From positions 113,249 through 162,042 of the forward strand of contig JAKJEM010000003.1 of the NCBI GenBank assembly GCA_022705425.1: DNA of 48,794 nucleotides. The letters are read 5' to 3'. The notes under the pieces were generated by a model. The model was given only the letters and a program-made list of their open reading frames with translations. It searched no databases and was not told where the DNA came from. Source of the stretch: Planctomycetota bacterium. GTDB lineage: Bacteria > Planctomycetota > Brocadiia > CAIUPP01. A program made the position numbers and the translations under genes. Numbering within the stretch: position 1 is the stretch's first letter; each line of letters opens with the position of its first letter. This document shows, one piece after another, positions 25,208-33,273 of this stretch.

Positions 25208-26875
25208 TTACCGCTTCTTCGGCTCGGGGGCCGTCGCCTTGGCATCAACGGCCTTCGGCGCCGCCTCTTTGAAGATCTGCGGCGCCTCCAGGAGCTTGTC
25301 GTTCTCCGTCATCAACTGCTTCATCAAGTCCGGCGTCAGCAGCTTGGGGCTGAGCAGGAAGAGCAGGTCCGACTTCTTCTTGCTGTCGGAGTACTGGCGG
25401 AAGAAGAACCCGATGAGGGGGATGCGCGCCAGGAAGGGCGTCTCATAGCGCTTGTTCGACAGGTTGGCCGCCGCCAGGCCGCCGATGATGAGCGTCGTGC
25501 CGTCCTGCATGACGACATTCGTGAGCGCCTCGCGGATGCTCAGGATCGGCTGTTTCGGCGATTCAGTGTAGCCGATGACCGTCTTCACCGACGGGTGAAC
25601 GTCCATGAAGATCATGCCGTTGTCGGCGACGTGCGGGGTCACCTCGACGCGGACGGCGACTTCCTTGAATTCGTAGGTGTTGATCGGCGCGCTGCCGGCC
25701 TGCGACTGGGTGCTGCTCAGGTACGGGATTTCCTCGCCCACGACGATCGTCGCCGTGCGGTGGTTCACCACCAGCACGCGGGGGTTGCTGTGGACCTGCA
25801 ACTTCTCCTTCGTGGCCAGGGCCTGCAGGGCGATGTTCACGTTCGAGTTGACCAGCCCGTAGGAGAAGAAGGTGGTTGTTCCCTGGAAGAGTGACGGTCC
25901 CGAGGTGTTCGCCGTGGTGCCGTGCGGGCTGCTGCCCGGCTGGCCCGTGGAGGCGTCCTTGGCGCCGGCGTCCGACACCCGGGTCTTGGCGTTCCACGTC
26001 AGCCCCAGGTCCTCCCCTTCGTTCATGGTGACTTCGATCAGCTTCGTGTCAATGAACACCTGCGGCGGGGTGGCCCACAGGTCCTTGATGAACTGGGCGA
26101 TGACGCCCAGGTTCGCCTCGTCGTCCTCGACCACCATCATGTGGCCGCGTTCGTACACCGCCAGCTTGCCGACGGGGGAGAGCATCCCGCGGACGAGGTC
26201 CTCGGTGGTCTTGGTCTTGACGGAGCCGGAGGAGCCGCCCCCCGCGCCCGATCCGGAGCTGCCCGTTCCGGAACCGGAGATGGTTCCGGTGGACACGGTG
26301 AATTCCATCTCATTGCCTGTGTAGGGAACGTAGAAGATCTGCCGGCGGATCTTCAGGGCCGTCTCCTGGGGTCGGGCGGAGAAGGCCGCCTGCTGGCCCT
26401 GGCGGACGACGACCAGCACGCCGCCGGAGCCGATGAAGTCATAGCCGTTGGCGCGCAGGATCACTTCCATGGCCGTGCGCGCGGTGACGTTGGCCAGGTT
26501 GCAGGTGACGCGGCCGCGGACGTCCTGTCCCAGCACCACATTGACGCCGGCCTCTTCAGCCAGCAGCCGCACGGACTGCGCCATGTCGGCATCGCGCAGG
26601 CTGACGGTCATCAGCGTTTCCAGACCGCGCTTCTCGCCCGCCGGGCCGACGCGCTGGATGACGCGCGTGGCGGCTTCGGCGATGGGGCTGGGCGTCTCGG
26701 AGGCGGCGGGAGACGCGGCGCGCGCGTCCGCTTCAGGGTCCTGCGGCGCCGGCAGAGGGGCGCCCGGCACGCGCGGCACCAGCATCTGCGCCGGCGCGGT
26801 CAGCGCGCCCAGCAGAAGGCCCGCGCTCACTCCGGCCGCCACGAAGCTCATCTTCGCCCGGGACGTCACGCTCAT
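25208..26875 (-). CDS. pilQ: Type IV pilus secretin PilQ (short, GspD/MshL-like)
   Basis: Outer-membrane channel through which the pilus exits, 555 residues. A signal peptide (SFVAAGVSAGLLLGALTAPA) precedes an STN/N0 domain (SVRLLAEEAGVNVVLGQDVRG). A Ser/Gly-rich loop follows (nt 26220-26290), then an N1-type domain, and the secretin core with the signature VMQDGTTLIIGGL and FLLSPKLL. No AMIN domains are seen, so it is shorter than PilQ of Neisseria or Pseudomonas. The start at 26875 has AAAGG 6 nt upstream, 10 bp after pilP. A secretin is direct evidence for an outer membrane. Confidence 0.93.
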   Translation of the reverse strand: MSVTSRAKMSFVAAGVSAGLLLGALTAPAQMLVPRVPGAPLPAPQDPEADARAASPAASETPSPIAEAATRVIQRVGPAGEKRGLETLMTVSLRDADMAQSVRLLAEEAGVNVVLGQDVRGRVTCNLANVTARTAMEVILRANGYDFIGSGGVLVVVRQGQQAAFSARPQETALKIRRQIFYVPYTGNEMEFTVSTGTISGSGTGSSGSGAGGGSSGSVKTKTTEDLVRGMLSPVGKLAVYERGHMMVVEDDEANLGVIAQFIKDLWATPPQVFIDTKLIEVTMNEGEDLGLTWNAKTRVSDAGAKDASTGQPGSSPHGTTANTSGPSLFQGTTTFFSYGLVNSNVNIALQALATKEKLQVHSNPRVLVVNHRTATIVVGEEIPYLSSTQSQAGSAPINTYEFKEVAVRVEVTPHVADNGMIFMDVHPSVKTVIGYTESPKQPILSIREALTNVVMQDGTTLIIGGLAAANLSNKRYETPFLARIPLIGFFFRQYSDSKKKSDLLFLLSPKLLTPDLMKQLMTENDKLLEAPQIFKEAAPKAVDAKATAPEPKKR

Positions 26876-26885
26876 GGGTTGCCTT

Positions 26886-27380
26886 TCACTTCTGGAGAAC
26901 CAGAACCAGCTCCTGGCCACTGTTGGACCGCAGCTTCACGCCGCCGGACATGACGGCGACCACGGTGTACGGGGTGTATTTGACGGTCTGGCCGACGCCG
27001 TACGCGTCGCCGGCGATGACGGCCTTGGCTGTGCGACCGACTTGCAGGATACCGTCCAGACGCAGCGGGTCTCCGGGCGCCGCAACGGCGTCGGGGCCGC
27101 CGCCTCCGGCCGTCGGCGGAGGCGTGGGCGCCAGGAGCCCGAAGCTCGTCTGCACCTTGGGCGCCGGCCTTTCCCGCGCCGCCAGCCACTCCTTGAGCAG
27201 CGCCACGTCCTCCTGCGCAGGCAGCGCCGACTTCGACGCGGGGGCGGTCGTCGTCGTCGCCGCGCCGGGCAGGATGCGCGCCACCTCGCCCACCTTCTGC
27301 CGGAAGAGGACGAAGTACGCCACCAAGCCGAGGACGACGATCAGCAGCACCAGGATGACGGTCTTCTTTTCCTGCGACAT
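26886..27380 (-). CDS. pilP: PilP-like inner-membrane lipoprotein-position protein
   Basis: 164-residue protein with one N-terminal transmembrane helix (TVILVLLIVVLGLVAYFVLF), a Thr/Ala/Pro linker and a C-terminal beta domain (LRLDGILQVGRTAKAVIAGD ... KLRSNSGQELVLVLQK). The C-terminal pattern is like the PilP/GspC homology region that contacts the secretin N-domains. A Cys lipobox, common in PilP, is absent; anchoring is by the helix instead, as in GspC. Assignment rests mainly on position between pilO and pilQ and on the domain pattern, so it is moderately sure. Confidence 0.75.
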   Translation of the reverse strand: MSQEKKTVILVLLIVVLGLVAYFVLFRQKVGEVARILPGAATTTTAPASKSALPAQEDVALLKEWLAARERPAPKVQTSFGLLAPTPPPTAGGGGPDAVAAPGDPLRLDGILQVGRTAKAVIAGDAYGVGQTVKYTPYTVVAVMSGGVKLRSNSGQELVLVLQK

Positions 27381-27461
27381 GTCTTTCTGCCTCTTTGAAC
27401 GTGCGCTGCGGTGCGCGGCGCGTGTCCGTCCGGCCGGCGCGTCAAAAGGGGCGTCGTTCGG

Positions 27462-28016
27462 CTACGGCGTCTTCTTCGGGGCGGACGATGGCGCCGGGGC
27501 GATGCAGGACACCTGCATGCGAACCTGCCCGCGTCCGCTGCCGTCGCGGTCGGAGTTCATGGTGAAGCTGTCCACGATCATCGGCTGGCGGGCGCGCTCG
27601 ATGCGTCCGATGAAGTCCACAACGCCCGCAAAGGCGCCGACGGCGTTGATGTCGAACTTGAGGCGCTGGTAGGCGCCGCCGGCGATGGCGCCGGTGGAGG
27701 AGTCCGCCAGGAAACGGCTGCTCGAAAGGCGGATGCCGGACTCGGCGGCCATGTCGCTGATTATCTGCAGGAGGCGTCCCGAGTCGGCCTCCCATTCCAC
27801 CTGCTTGCGGATGCTCGAGGCGGCGTCGTTGATCATCTCGTATTCGCGCGTCTCGCGCGTCACGTTCAGCGAACGCAGCTCCATCTCCTCGCGCTGGCGG
27901 GTGACGTCCGCGCGCTCGGCGGCCATGGCGTGTTGCTGTTCCGCGCCGCGGCGCTCCAGGCCGATCATCAGCAGCAGGAAGATCGCCGTCACGACCAACA
28001 ACCAGTACTGTTTCAT
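27462..28016 (-). CDS. pilO: PilO-like alignment-complex protein
   Basis: 184-residue protein with an N-terminal transmembrane helix (YWLLVVTAIFLLLMIGL), a long coiled-coil stretch (ERADVTRQREEMELRSLNV...) and a C-terminal ferredoxin-like domain (LKFDINAVGAFAGVVDFIGRIER) of the PilO type. In T4P machines PilN and PilO pair in the periplasm. The ATG overlaps the pilN stop by four bases (ATGA). It is followed by an 81-bp gap before pilP, the largest within pilM-Q. Confidence 0.85.
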   Translation of the reverse strand: MKQYWLLVVTAIFLLLMIGLERRGAEQQHAMAAERADVTRQREEMELRSLNVTRETREYEMINDAASSIRKQVEWEADSGRLLQIISDMAAESGIRLSSSRFLADSSTGAIAGGAYQRLKFDINAVGAFAGVVDFIGRIERARQPMIVDSFTMNSDRDGSGRGQVRMQVSCIAPAPSSAPKKTP

Positions 28017-28693
28017 GGGCGGAGCCCTCCTGACTTGCAGCCGCCTCTCAGGATGGCCACCGTTCCCTCCTTCTGCGGGTCAAGTTCGACCGATTCCGTC
28101 TGGACCGGACCGAGCTTGGCTGTGAATCCGGGCATGGCGGCCAGCGTTTGCGCAAAGGTGTTGAGCTGCGTCGAGGAGGACATCGGCATCATGACGGCAA
28201 AGGTGAACTGCGTCGGTTCGGTGCGGCTGTGCGCCGCCACCTTGGCGTCGGGACCCGTCTCGGCAAAGACATCGCCGCTGTTCGCCGAGAGCATCTGGAT
28301 GCCCCCGTTGGGGCCGACGGCGGCGGCGAACTGCTCCAGTTTGCCGCTCCACTCGATGCGCCGGCGCGCGATGTTCAGCAGGGGGGTGACGAAGGCGATT
28401 TCCCGCGCCGCTTCGGCGCGCATGTTGTCGAGCCGGTTGCACAGCGTCCGCTCCTTGAGCAACTGGACGCGATCGCTCTCGAGCCGGGCGCGCTGCTTGC
28501 GAATCTGAACGACGTGCGAGGTGGCGTAGATGCCGACAACGCCGCCCGCCACGAGCATCAGCAGGGAGGCAACCAGCGACAACCGGCGCATTCGCTGACG
28601 CCGTCGAAGCGAGTCTATGCGGTCCCGGATGAGGTTCACCTCAAACAGGACCGGACGACCCGCCGCAGGCGTTGCGTGGGGGGTGCCGTTCAT
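28013..28693 (-). CDS. pilN: PilN-like alignment-complex protein
   Basis: 226-residue bitopic protein. The cytoplasmic N-terminus contains LFEVNLIRDR, matching the INLLP-type motif by which PilN docks into PilM. A transmembrane helix (LSLVASLLMLVAGGVVGIYA), coiled coil and a small beta domain follow. It starts 4 bp after pilM and overlaps pilO by ATGA, as expected for genes whose products form a stoichiometric complex. Confidence 0.87.
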   Translation of the reverse strand: MNGTPHATPAAGRPVLFEVNLIRDRIDSLRRRQRMRRLSLVASLLMLVAGGVVGIYATSHVVQIRKQRARLESDRVQLLKERTLCNRLDNMRAEAAREIAFVTPLLNIARRRIEWSGKLEQFAAAVGPNGGIQMLSANSGDVFAETGPDAKVAAHSRTEPTQFTFAVMMPMSSSTQLNTFAQTLAAMPGFTAKLGPVQTESVELDPQKEGTVAILRGGCKSGGLRP

Positions 28694-28697
28694 GCAC

Positions 28698-29765
28698 TCA
28701 TTTCCTCAAGGAGAACTCGCGCAGGGCCAGGCCAAACGCCACGGTCATACGGTAGTCCCAGCTCTTGACGTCGGCCGCGGAGCTCGACGGGCAGGCCGTC
28801 CCGAAGGGCGCCCACCGTTCGACGGGGACTTGCAGTTCCTCGGCGAAGAACTCCGGCAGCCCGCGCACCTGGGAACCGCCGCCGGTGACGAGGAGTTTGG
28901 TCAGTGTAGGCACCAGGCGCTCGCTGGACCAGTAGTGCACCGTGTCATGCAGGCGGCCGACGAACTCCTGCGCCCCCTTGCGCAGCGCCTCGACCATGCG
29001 GTCGTCCAGCGCGCCGGCGGCGGCGGAGCCGCCCTCCCAGTGCTTGCGTTTGAGCGCCTCGGCCTCGGCCAGGGGAACGCTCAGCATCTTGGCGATGGTC
29101 AGCGTCAGGTGTTCGCCCGCCCAGGGCAGGTCGCGCACCATCAGCACGCGGTCGGGACCCAGGATGGCCAGGTTGCTGAACCGCTGGCCGATGTTCAGGA
29201 TGGCCGTCGTGCCCGTGTCTTCGTCGGAGCGCGTGGCGATGTAGGCGTTCGTGCAGGCCGTCGCGTCGGTCTCGAGACAGAAGGTCTCCAGCCCCGCCGC
29301 ACGGATGCGCGACAGACGTTCCTCCGCCACCGTACCGTCCACGGCAATCGCCAGCCCGTGCGTCCGGACCTTGTTCGCCGCGATGCGCTGCTCCGGAAAG
29401 AGGATGTGCGAGATCATCGCGTGCTCCGCCTTGAAGGGCAGCGCCGCCTCGGCCTCGATGCGCACGGCCTCGGGGATGTCCTCCGGCATGAGCTGGGGAA
29501 AGTTGAAGTACTGCGGCGCGGCGGCTTCGCCGCTGACGGAGTGAGCCACCCAGTGGCCCCGCATCCCCTTGCGGAGGGTTACGTCGGCGATCAGGCGCGC
29601 CGTGTCCGAAACGTCGGCGCTGCGCCAGTCGGCCACCGGCTGAGGGAAATCCGCCGCCGCCCATCGCTCGACGACCGGTCGGTTGTTGCGCCACACCACC
29701 TCGACCGCCCGCACCCCGGTGCTCCCGAGGTCCAGCCCGATGCTCGTGTCGCGCGTGTTGAACAC
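28698..29765 (-). CDS. pilM: PilM actin-like ATPase of the type IV pilus
   Basis: Cytoplasmic actin-like protein of 355 residues that binds PilN and connects to the motors. The nucleotide-binding motifs are GLDLGSTGVRAVEV at the N-terminus, TAILNIGQRFSNLAIL in the middle, and LLVTGGGSQVRGLPEF near the end. The SHS2-like insertion follows the first subdomain. The start is uncertain: GTG at 29777 abuts its only Shine-Dalgarno candidate, while GTG at 29765 has GGAG about 11 nt upstream and gives MFNTRDTSIGLDLG; I prefer the latter. First gene of the pilM-N-O-P-Q set. Confidence 0.92.
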   Translation of the reverse strand: MFNTRDTSIGLDLGSTGVRAVEVVWRNNRPVVERWAAADFPQPVADWRSADVSDTARLIADVTLRKGMRGHWVAHSVSGEAAAPQYFNFPQLMPEDIPEAVRIEAEAALPFKAEHAMISHILFPEQRIAANKVRTHGLAIAVDGTVAEERLSRIRAAGLETFCLETDATACTNAYIATRSDEDTGTTAILNIGQRFSNLAILGPDRVLMVRDLPWAGEHLTLTIAKMLSVPLAEAEALKRKHWEGGSAAAGALDDRMVEALRKGAQEFVGRLHDTVHYWSSERLVPTLTKLLVTGGGSQVRGLPEFFAEELQVPVERWAPFGTACPSSSAADVKSWDYRMTVAFGLALREFSLRK

Positions 29766-29806
29766 AGTCGCTCTCACTCCTCACAGGTTGCCGGAAGGGC
29801 GCGCCT

Positions 29807-31213
29807 CTAGGGGTCCAGCCGCCACTGATTGTACGTGTACATGATCGTCGGGAAGTGCGGCGGCGGCTCCGTCACGAAGCGGCTGTCGTACTTGTAGTCC
29901 TTGAGGAAGCCGGTGCCGGAAAGCTGCCCGACGGCGCCGCGCGTCTGCTGCGAAATCCCCCCCAGCATGTGCAGCGTCTTGAGGGGAGTGCTGGTGTAGT
30001 AGTAGTTCGAAAAGCTCCCCCCCACGGCGCAGAGGCTCGCCATGACATAGACGTCCGACCCGAAGGTGTTCCAGGTTGCCGGCTGGATCGTGATATTCCG
30101 CCCGGCAATCAACCCCATCTTGTCGGTGAAAAGAGGATTTTGAAGGTTGAAGGAATCCTGGAAAACCGTGGCCGGGCTGGCGGGATAAGAGTAGGTCAGG
30201 TTGTTCGTAATGATGATGTCCTTGCCCGTGGCGGCCGCCAGGGTGACCTGGCCCTTGACGACGCCGCTGACCTCGATGTTCTCCGGGCTGTAGAAGGCGC
30301 CGTTCGTCGTGGCGATCGTGACCGTCTGGTAGTTCTGCCACGAGCCGTTGGATTGCTGGCGCTGGAGGAGGACAGTGCCGTTCGAGTTGAAGGTAGCTCG
30401 CCAGGGCCGTCCGCTGTTCGCCGGCAGGACCACCCCCGCCTGACTGGCCTTCGTCTGGATGAGGGTGATCTGGTTCGTGTTGACCAGGTTCCCCATCGGA
30501 ACGACCGGGGAGTTCAGGTACAGTCCCTGCTCGAAGACGGGGTTGTTCGCGTAGCTGGAATGGTAGGTGACGGAGGAGGCGGCGGAGTTGACCTTGCCCT
30601 TGAAGACGGGGCTGCCGGCGATGTAGAGGCGGTCGTTCGTGTACATCCAGCCGCTGACGACGTCGCCGGAGCGCCAGTAAACGCCGCCCTCGCTGTTGGT
30701 CAGCCAGCCGAAGGAGGCATAGGTGACGCACTGAGCGTCAAAGGTGGCATGGCGCGAGTATGGGCCGGCCACACCGAAACCGTGAATGCGGTAGGTGCCG
30801 CTGGTGTAGAGGTTTCCCCACATGTCCTCGATGACGACGGTGTACGTTGCCGGCACGTTGCCGCCGACATCCACGTTCGTGAAAAGACGGCAGATCTGGT
30901 TGCCGTTGTAGATCGGCTCCGTGGCCGTCTGCCAGGTCAACGCCGCGCCGTTGTAGCGCATGATCGCCCAGGGTGACTTCTGACTGCCGGCCATGGCGGC
31001 GGCGCGTTCGAGGCCGATCTCCGCCGCGTTGTACGCCAGGATGCGCTGCGAGTCGCGCGCGGCCAAGGTCATCTCAAGGCGGCTCGCCTCCAGCAGCGCC
31101 AGCCCCAGCACCAGGACCAGAAAGGTCAGCGTCAGGGCAAGCGTCAGGGTGAAACCCCCGATGCCGCTCCGACCCCGCAGAAAGGACGGCCCGTTATGTC
31201 GTTGGGAACGCAT
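29807..31213 (-). CDS. PilX-like pseudopilin with large C-terminal domain
   Basis: 468-residue protein. The N-terminus (RGRSGIGGFTLTLALTLTF) has a prepilin-like G^FTL site and a hydrophobic helix, but Thr replaces the usual Glu5. It continues LEASRLEMTLAARDSQRILAYNAAEIGLERA, the pattern of PilX N-terminal/DUF4900 proteins. The C-terminal 350 residues are Asn/Ser/Thr/Tyr-rich, beta-like, and unusual in being much larger than standard PilX. It carries several DUF4900-type hallmarks (SGDVVSGWMYTNDRLYIAG). AAGGA lies 9 nt before the ATG, 3 bp after the pilW-like stop. Likely a minor pilin at the tip or an initiation-complex component; the large domain may bind ligands, which is inference. Confidence 0.8.
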   Translation of the reverse strand: MRSQRHNGPSFLRGRSGIGGFTLTLALTLTFLVLVLGLALLEASRLEMTLAARDSQRILAYNAAEIGLERAAAMAGSQKSPWAIMRYNGAALTWQTATEPIYNGNQICRLFTNVDVGGNVPATYTVVIEDMWGNLYTSGTYRIHGFGVAGPYSRHATFDAQCVTYASFGWLTNSEGGVYWRSGDVVSGWMYTNDRLYIAGSPVFKGKVNSAASSVTYHSSYANNPVFEQGLYLNSPVVPMGNLVNTNQITLIQTKASQAGVVLPANSGRPWRATFNSNGTVLLQRQQSNGSWQNYQTVTIATTNGAFYSPENIEVSGVVKGQVTLAAATGKDIIITNNLTYSYPASPATVFQDSFNLQNPLFTDKMGLIAGRNITIQPATWNTFGSDVYVMASLCAVGGSFSNYYYTSTPLKTLHMLGGISQQTRGAVGQLSGTGFLKDYKYDSRFVTEPPPHFPTIMYTYNQWRLDP

Positions 31214-31216
31214 GGC

Positions 31217-31699
31217 TCAGTTCCTTCGATAGGCCGAAGAGGTGATCTGGATCGTCGCGCCGCCAACGTTCATTGTGCAGGTGGTCCGGACAACGGTATT
31301 CGTCGGCGAGTTGACGAAAGCGAAGGCCATGCCGCCGATGCCGCTGAAGGCTGTGTAGGGACCGACGCCTTCATCTTTGTACTGGGCGACCAGGTTGCCG
31401 CCCACCAGCCGGTACGCGCGCCGCCGCGTGGTGTTGCCGAAGGGGATGCGCACCTGGATCGAGGGCACGCTCGGATAGTCCGGGTCCGGCACCTCGATCA
31501 GCGCCGAACGCATGACGTCCTCCTCGATCATCTGCACCACGTTGAAGGCCGTCGTCTGCGCCGCCGTCTGGATCCGATTCTGATACACCACCCGCCAGGT
31601 GAAGACCATGACCGCCCAGCCGATCAGAACGACGACCGAGCCGATGAGAATGGCCATGGCCATTTCCGGCAGGGTGAACGCTCGTCATCTCTGGCGCAT
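31217..31699 (-). pseudogene. PilW/GspJ-like minor pseudopilin, in-frame TGA at codon 5 of leader
   Basis: The frame encodes a pseudopilin: RAFTLPEMAMAILIGSVVVL gives an A^F cleavage site with Glu5 and a long helix, followed by a short beta domain of about 120 residues. A well-placed start exists (ATG at 31699, GAGG 5 nt upstream, 18 bp after the previous stop), but codon 5 is TGA (31687-31685). The order is Met-Arg-Gln-Arg-stop-Arg-Ala-Phe-Thr-Leu. After the stop no ATG, GTG or TTG lies before the cleavage site; the first Met (31663) is within the mature helix and would lose the leader. So the gene is either interrupted, read through, or the base is a sequencing or population error. The rest of the frame is intact to 31217. 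An automatic caller would report 31217-31663. Confidence 0.75.
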
Positions 31700-31717
31700 C
31701 GGGACCTCTTATGCTGA

Positions 31718-32143
31718 CTACGGCGCAACGGCCGAACGCACGGCAACCGACTGGCCTGTGCCGGAATGGGTGACGTTACAGTGAATGATCTTGTACGTGC
31801 TCGATGCGTCGCCGGGATCCGCCTGGGCGGTCGTCACCGTGATTGTCCAGGTGTAAACCTGTCCGCTGACGGTCGTCGTTCCATTCGCGTTGACGACACT
31901 GGCATAGGCAAGGGCCTTGGTCTGCTCCAGACGGTCCTGGGCCACCTGCGTGGCGGTGCGGAGTATCTGGGCCTTGTCCACAACAACGGCCCCGGCCTGC
32001 ATGAAGGCCGCCGCGCCGAAGACAACGATGCTCAACACCACGACGGCGATGAGGGCTTCGAGGAGCGTATGCCCCTCGCGCGCGCCGGCGCGTCGCGCCG
32101 GTCGCCCGGCCAGGCCGTCCGACTGCCGATAGCCTCTCGCCAT
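31718..32143 (-). CDS. PilV/GspI-like minor pseudopilin
   Basis: 141-residue prepilin. After a long basic leader (MARGYRQSDGLAGRPARRAG) comes REG^HTLLEALIAVVVLSIVVFG, a type IV pilin cleavage site with His at +1 and Glu5, then the hydrophobic helix. The short C-terminal domain reads like a GspI/PilV pseudopilin (QVAQDRLEQTKALAYASV). GGAGG lies about 8-10 nt before the ATG at 32143, which I prefer to the in-frame ATG further upstream. It is between the last major pilin and the pilW-like gene. Confidence 0.82.
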   Translation of the reverse strand: MARGYRQSDGLAGRPARRAGAREGHTLLEALIAVVVLSIVVFGAAAFMQAGAVVVDKAQILRTATQVAQDRLEQTKALAYASVVNANGTTTVSGQVYTWTITVTTAQADPGDASSTYKIIHCNVTHSGTGQSVAVRSAVAP

Positions 32144-32191
32144 GCGCAAAACTCCTCCCCGTCCGTCGCGCATTCGGAACGCCGCGCGAGG

Positions 32192-32620
32192 TCAGTTTCC
32201 CGTCGTCCAATAGCCGTCGCCGCTTGTTTCCGTGCCGGCCTGATCAATCTCGTACTGCTTCCCGCCCGGCATCTTCGCCGAGGGGGTGTACGTCACCTTG
32301 AAGTTCGCGCTGTTCGGCGTGGCGGTGAAGGTGAAGTCCGACGGCGCCACGAACTTGCCGCCCAGCTCGTTCGAATCGAAACCGAGGTCCGTCATCGTCG
32401 GCGTTGTCGCGCCGAAGGTGCCGCCGTGCGTGCCGAGCCACGTGCGCGCCGCGCTGCGAACCACGCCCGCCCCGGTGACGGCTTCGCTCATCCGCGCCGC
32501 CGTGGCGTTGCTGGCGTACATCGGGACGGCGATCAGCGCCAGAATCGCCACAATCACGACCACGATCATGAGCTCGATGAGAGTGAACGCGCCGCATCGT
32601 CGGTTCGGGCAAGACGCCAT
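32192..32620 (-). CDS. Major-type pilin, third of three tandem copies
   Basis: 142 residues. The short leader MASCPNRRCGA is followed by FTLIELMIVVVIVAILALIAVPMY, the classic N-methylated pilin helix with Glu5. Cleavage after Ala rather than Gly is implied. The mature globular part is about 105 residues, without the cysteine pair that closes the D-region in many pilins. It shares GGTFGATTPTMTDLGF and the C-terminus YWTTGN with the two other pilins but is the most divergent. It is the last of the three pilin genes in transcription order. The 148-bp gap before it contains a perfect hairpin. Confidence 0.93.
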   Translation of the reverse strand: MASCPNRRCGAFTLIELMIVVVIVAILALIAVPMYASNATAARMSEAVTGAGVVRSAARTWLGTHGGTFGATTPTMTDLGFDSNELGGKFVAPSDFTFTATPNSANFKVTYTPSAKMPGGKQYEIDQAGTETSGDGYWTTGN

Positions 32621-32718
32621 TGCGACTCCTCCCGCACTTGGGCCATCCCCTCAGCGCACAGCCGGAGGTCTTCGCGTTCGGATCGAAGAAGAGCCCCGGC
32701 TTTGTGCTGAAGGCCACC

Positions 32719-32750
32719 CCGCAGGGCGGGCCGCGTCGCCCGCCCTGCGG
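32719..32750 (-). promoter_or_regulatory. Perfect hairpin between second and third pilin genes
   Basis: A 13-bp perfect inverted repeat (32719-32731 with 32738-32750) with a 6-nt loop lies 19 bp after the stop of the middle pilin gene. No T-run follows on the minus strand. It could protect the upstream pilin mRNA ends from 3' exonucleases or partly stop transcription. Confidence 0.6.
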
Positions 32751-32768
32751 AGTCGGCGCGTCGGTGAA

Positions 32769-33197
32769 TCAGTTGCCGGTCGTCCAGTACGTGGCGCCGC
32801 TCGTCTCGGTGCCGGCCTGGTCAACCTTGTACGTCTTGCCGCCGGGCATCTTCGCCGAAGGCGTGAAGGTGATCTTGAAGTTCGCGCTGCTCGCCGTCGG
32901 CGTGAAGGCGTAGTCCGACTGGTTGGTGTACTTGCCGTCCAGGTCGGTCGAGGCAAACCCCAGGTCCGTCAGGGTCGGGACCGTCGCGCCGAAGGTGCCG
33001 CCATGCGTCGCCAGGTATGTGCGCGCCGCACTGCGAATCGTGCCGACACCAGCCACGGCTTCGCTCATGCGGGCCGCCGTGACGTTCGTGGAGTACAGGG
33101 GAACGGCCACCAACGCCAGGATCGCCACGATCACGACCACGATCATCAACTCCACCAGCGTAAAGGCGCGAAGCATACGACGAATCCGAAGCTGCAT
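32769..33197 (-). CDS. Major-type pilin, second of three tandem copies
   Basis: 142 residues. Leader MQLRIRRMLRA, then FTLVELMIVVVIVAILALVAVPLY. Close to the first pilin through most of its length (TYLATHGGTFGATVPTLTDLGFA, ITFTPSAKMPGGKTYKVDQAGTETSGATYWTTGN-type end), so the pair arose by tandem duplication. AGGAGG lies 7 nt before the ATG at 33197; the longer open frame upstream enters the next pilin and is not the start. No cysteines are in the mature part. Confidence 0.94.
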   Translation of the reverse strand: MQLRIRRMLRAFTLVELMIVVVIVAILALVAVPLYSTNVTAARMSEAVAGVGTIRSAARTYLATHGGTFGATVPTLTDLGFASTDLDGKYTNQSDYAFTPTASSANFKITFTPSAKMPGGKTYKVDQAGTETSGATYWTTGN

Positions 33198-33273
33198 TGA
33201 AAGGCCTCCTCTCTTGACTCGGGCACTCCACCCGCGCCCGCACGGGCGAACGGGGCTGCCCTGCGCGTCCGAC

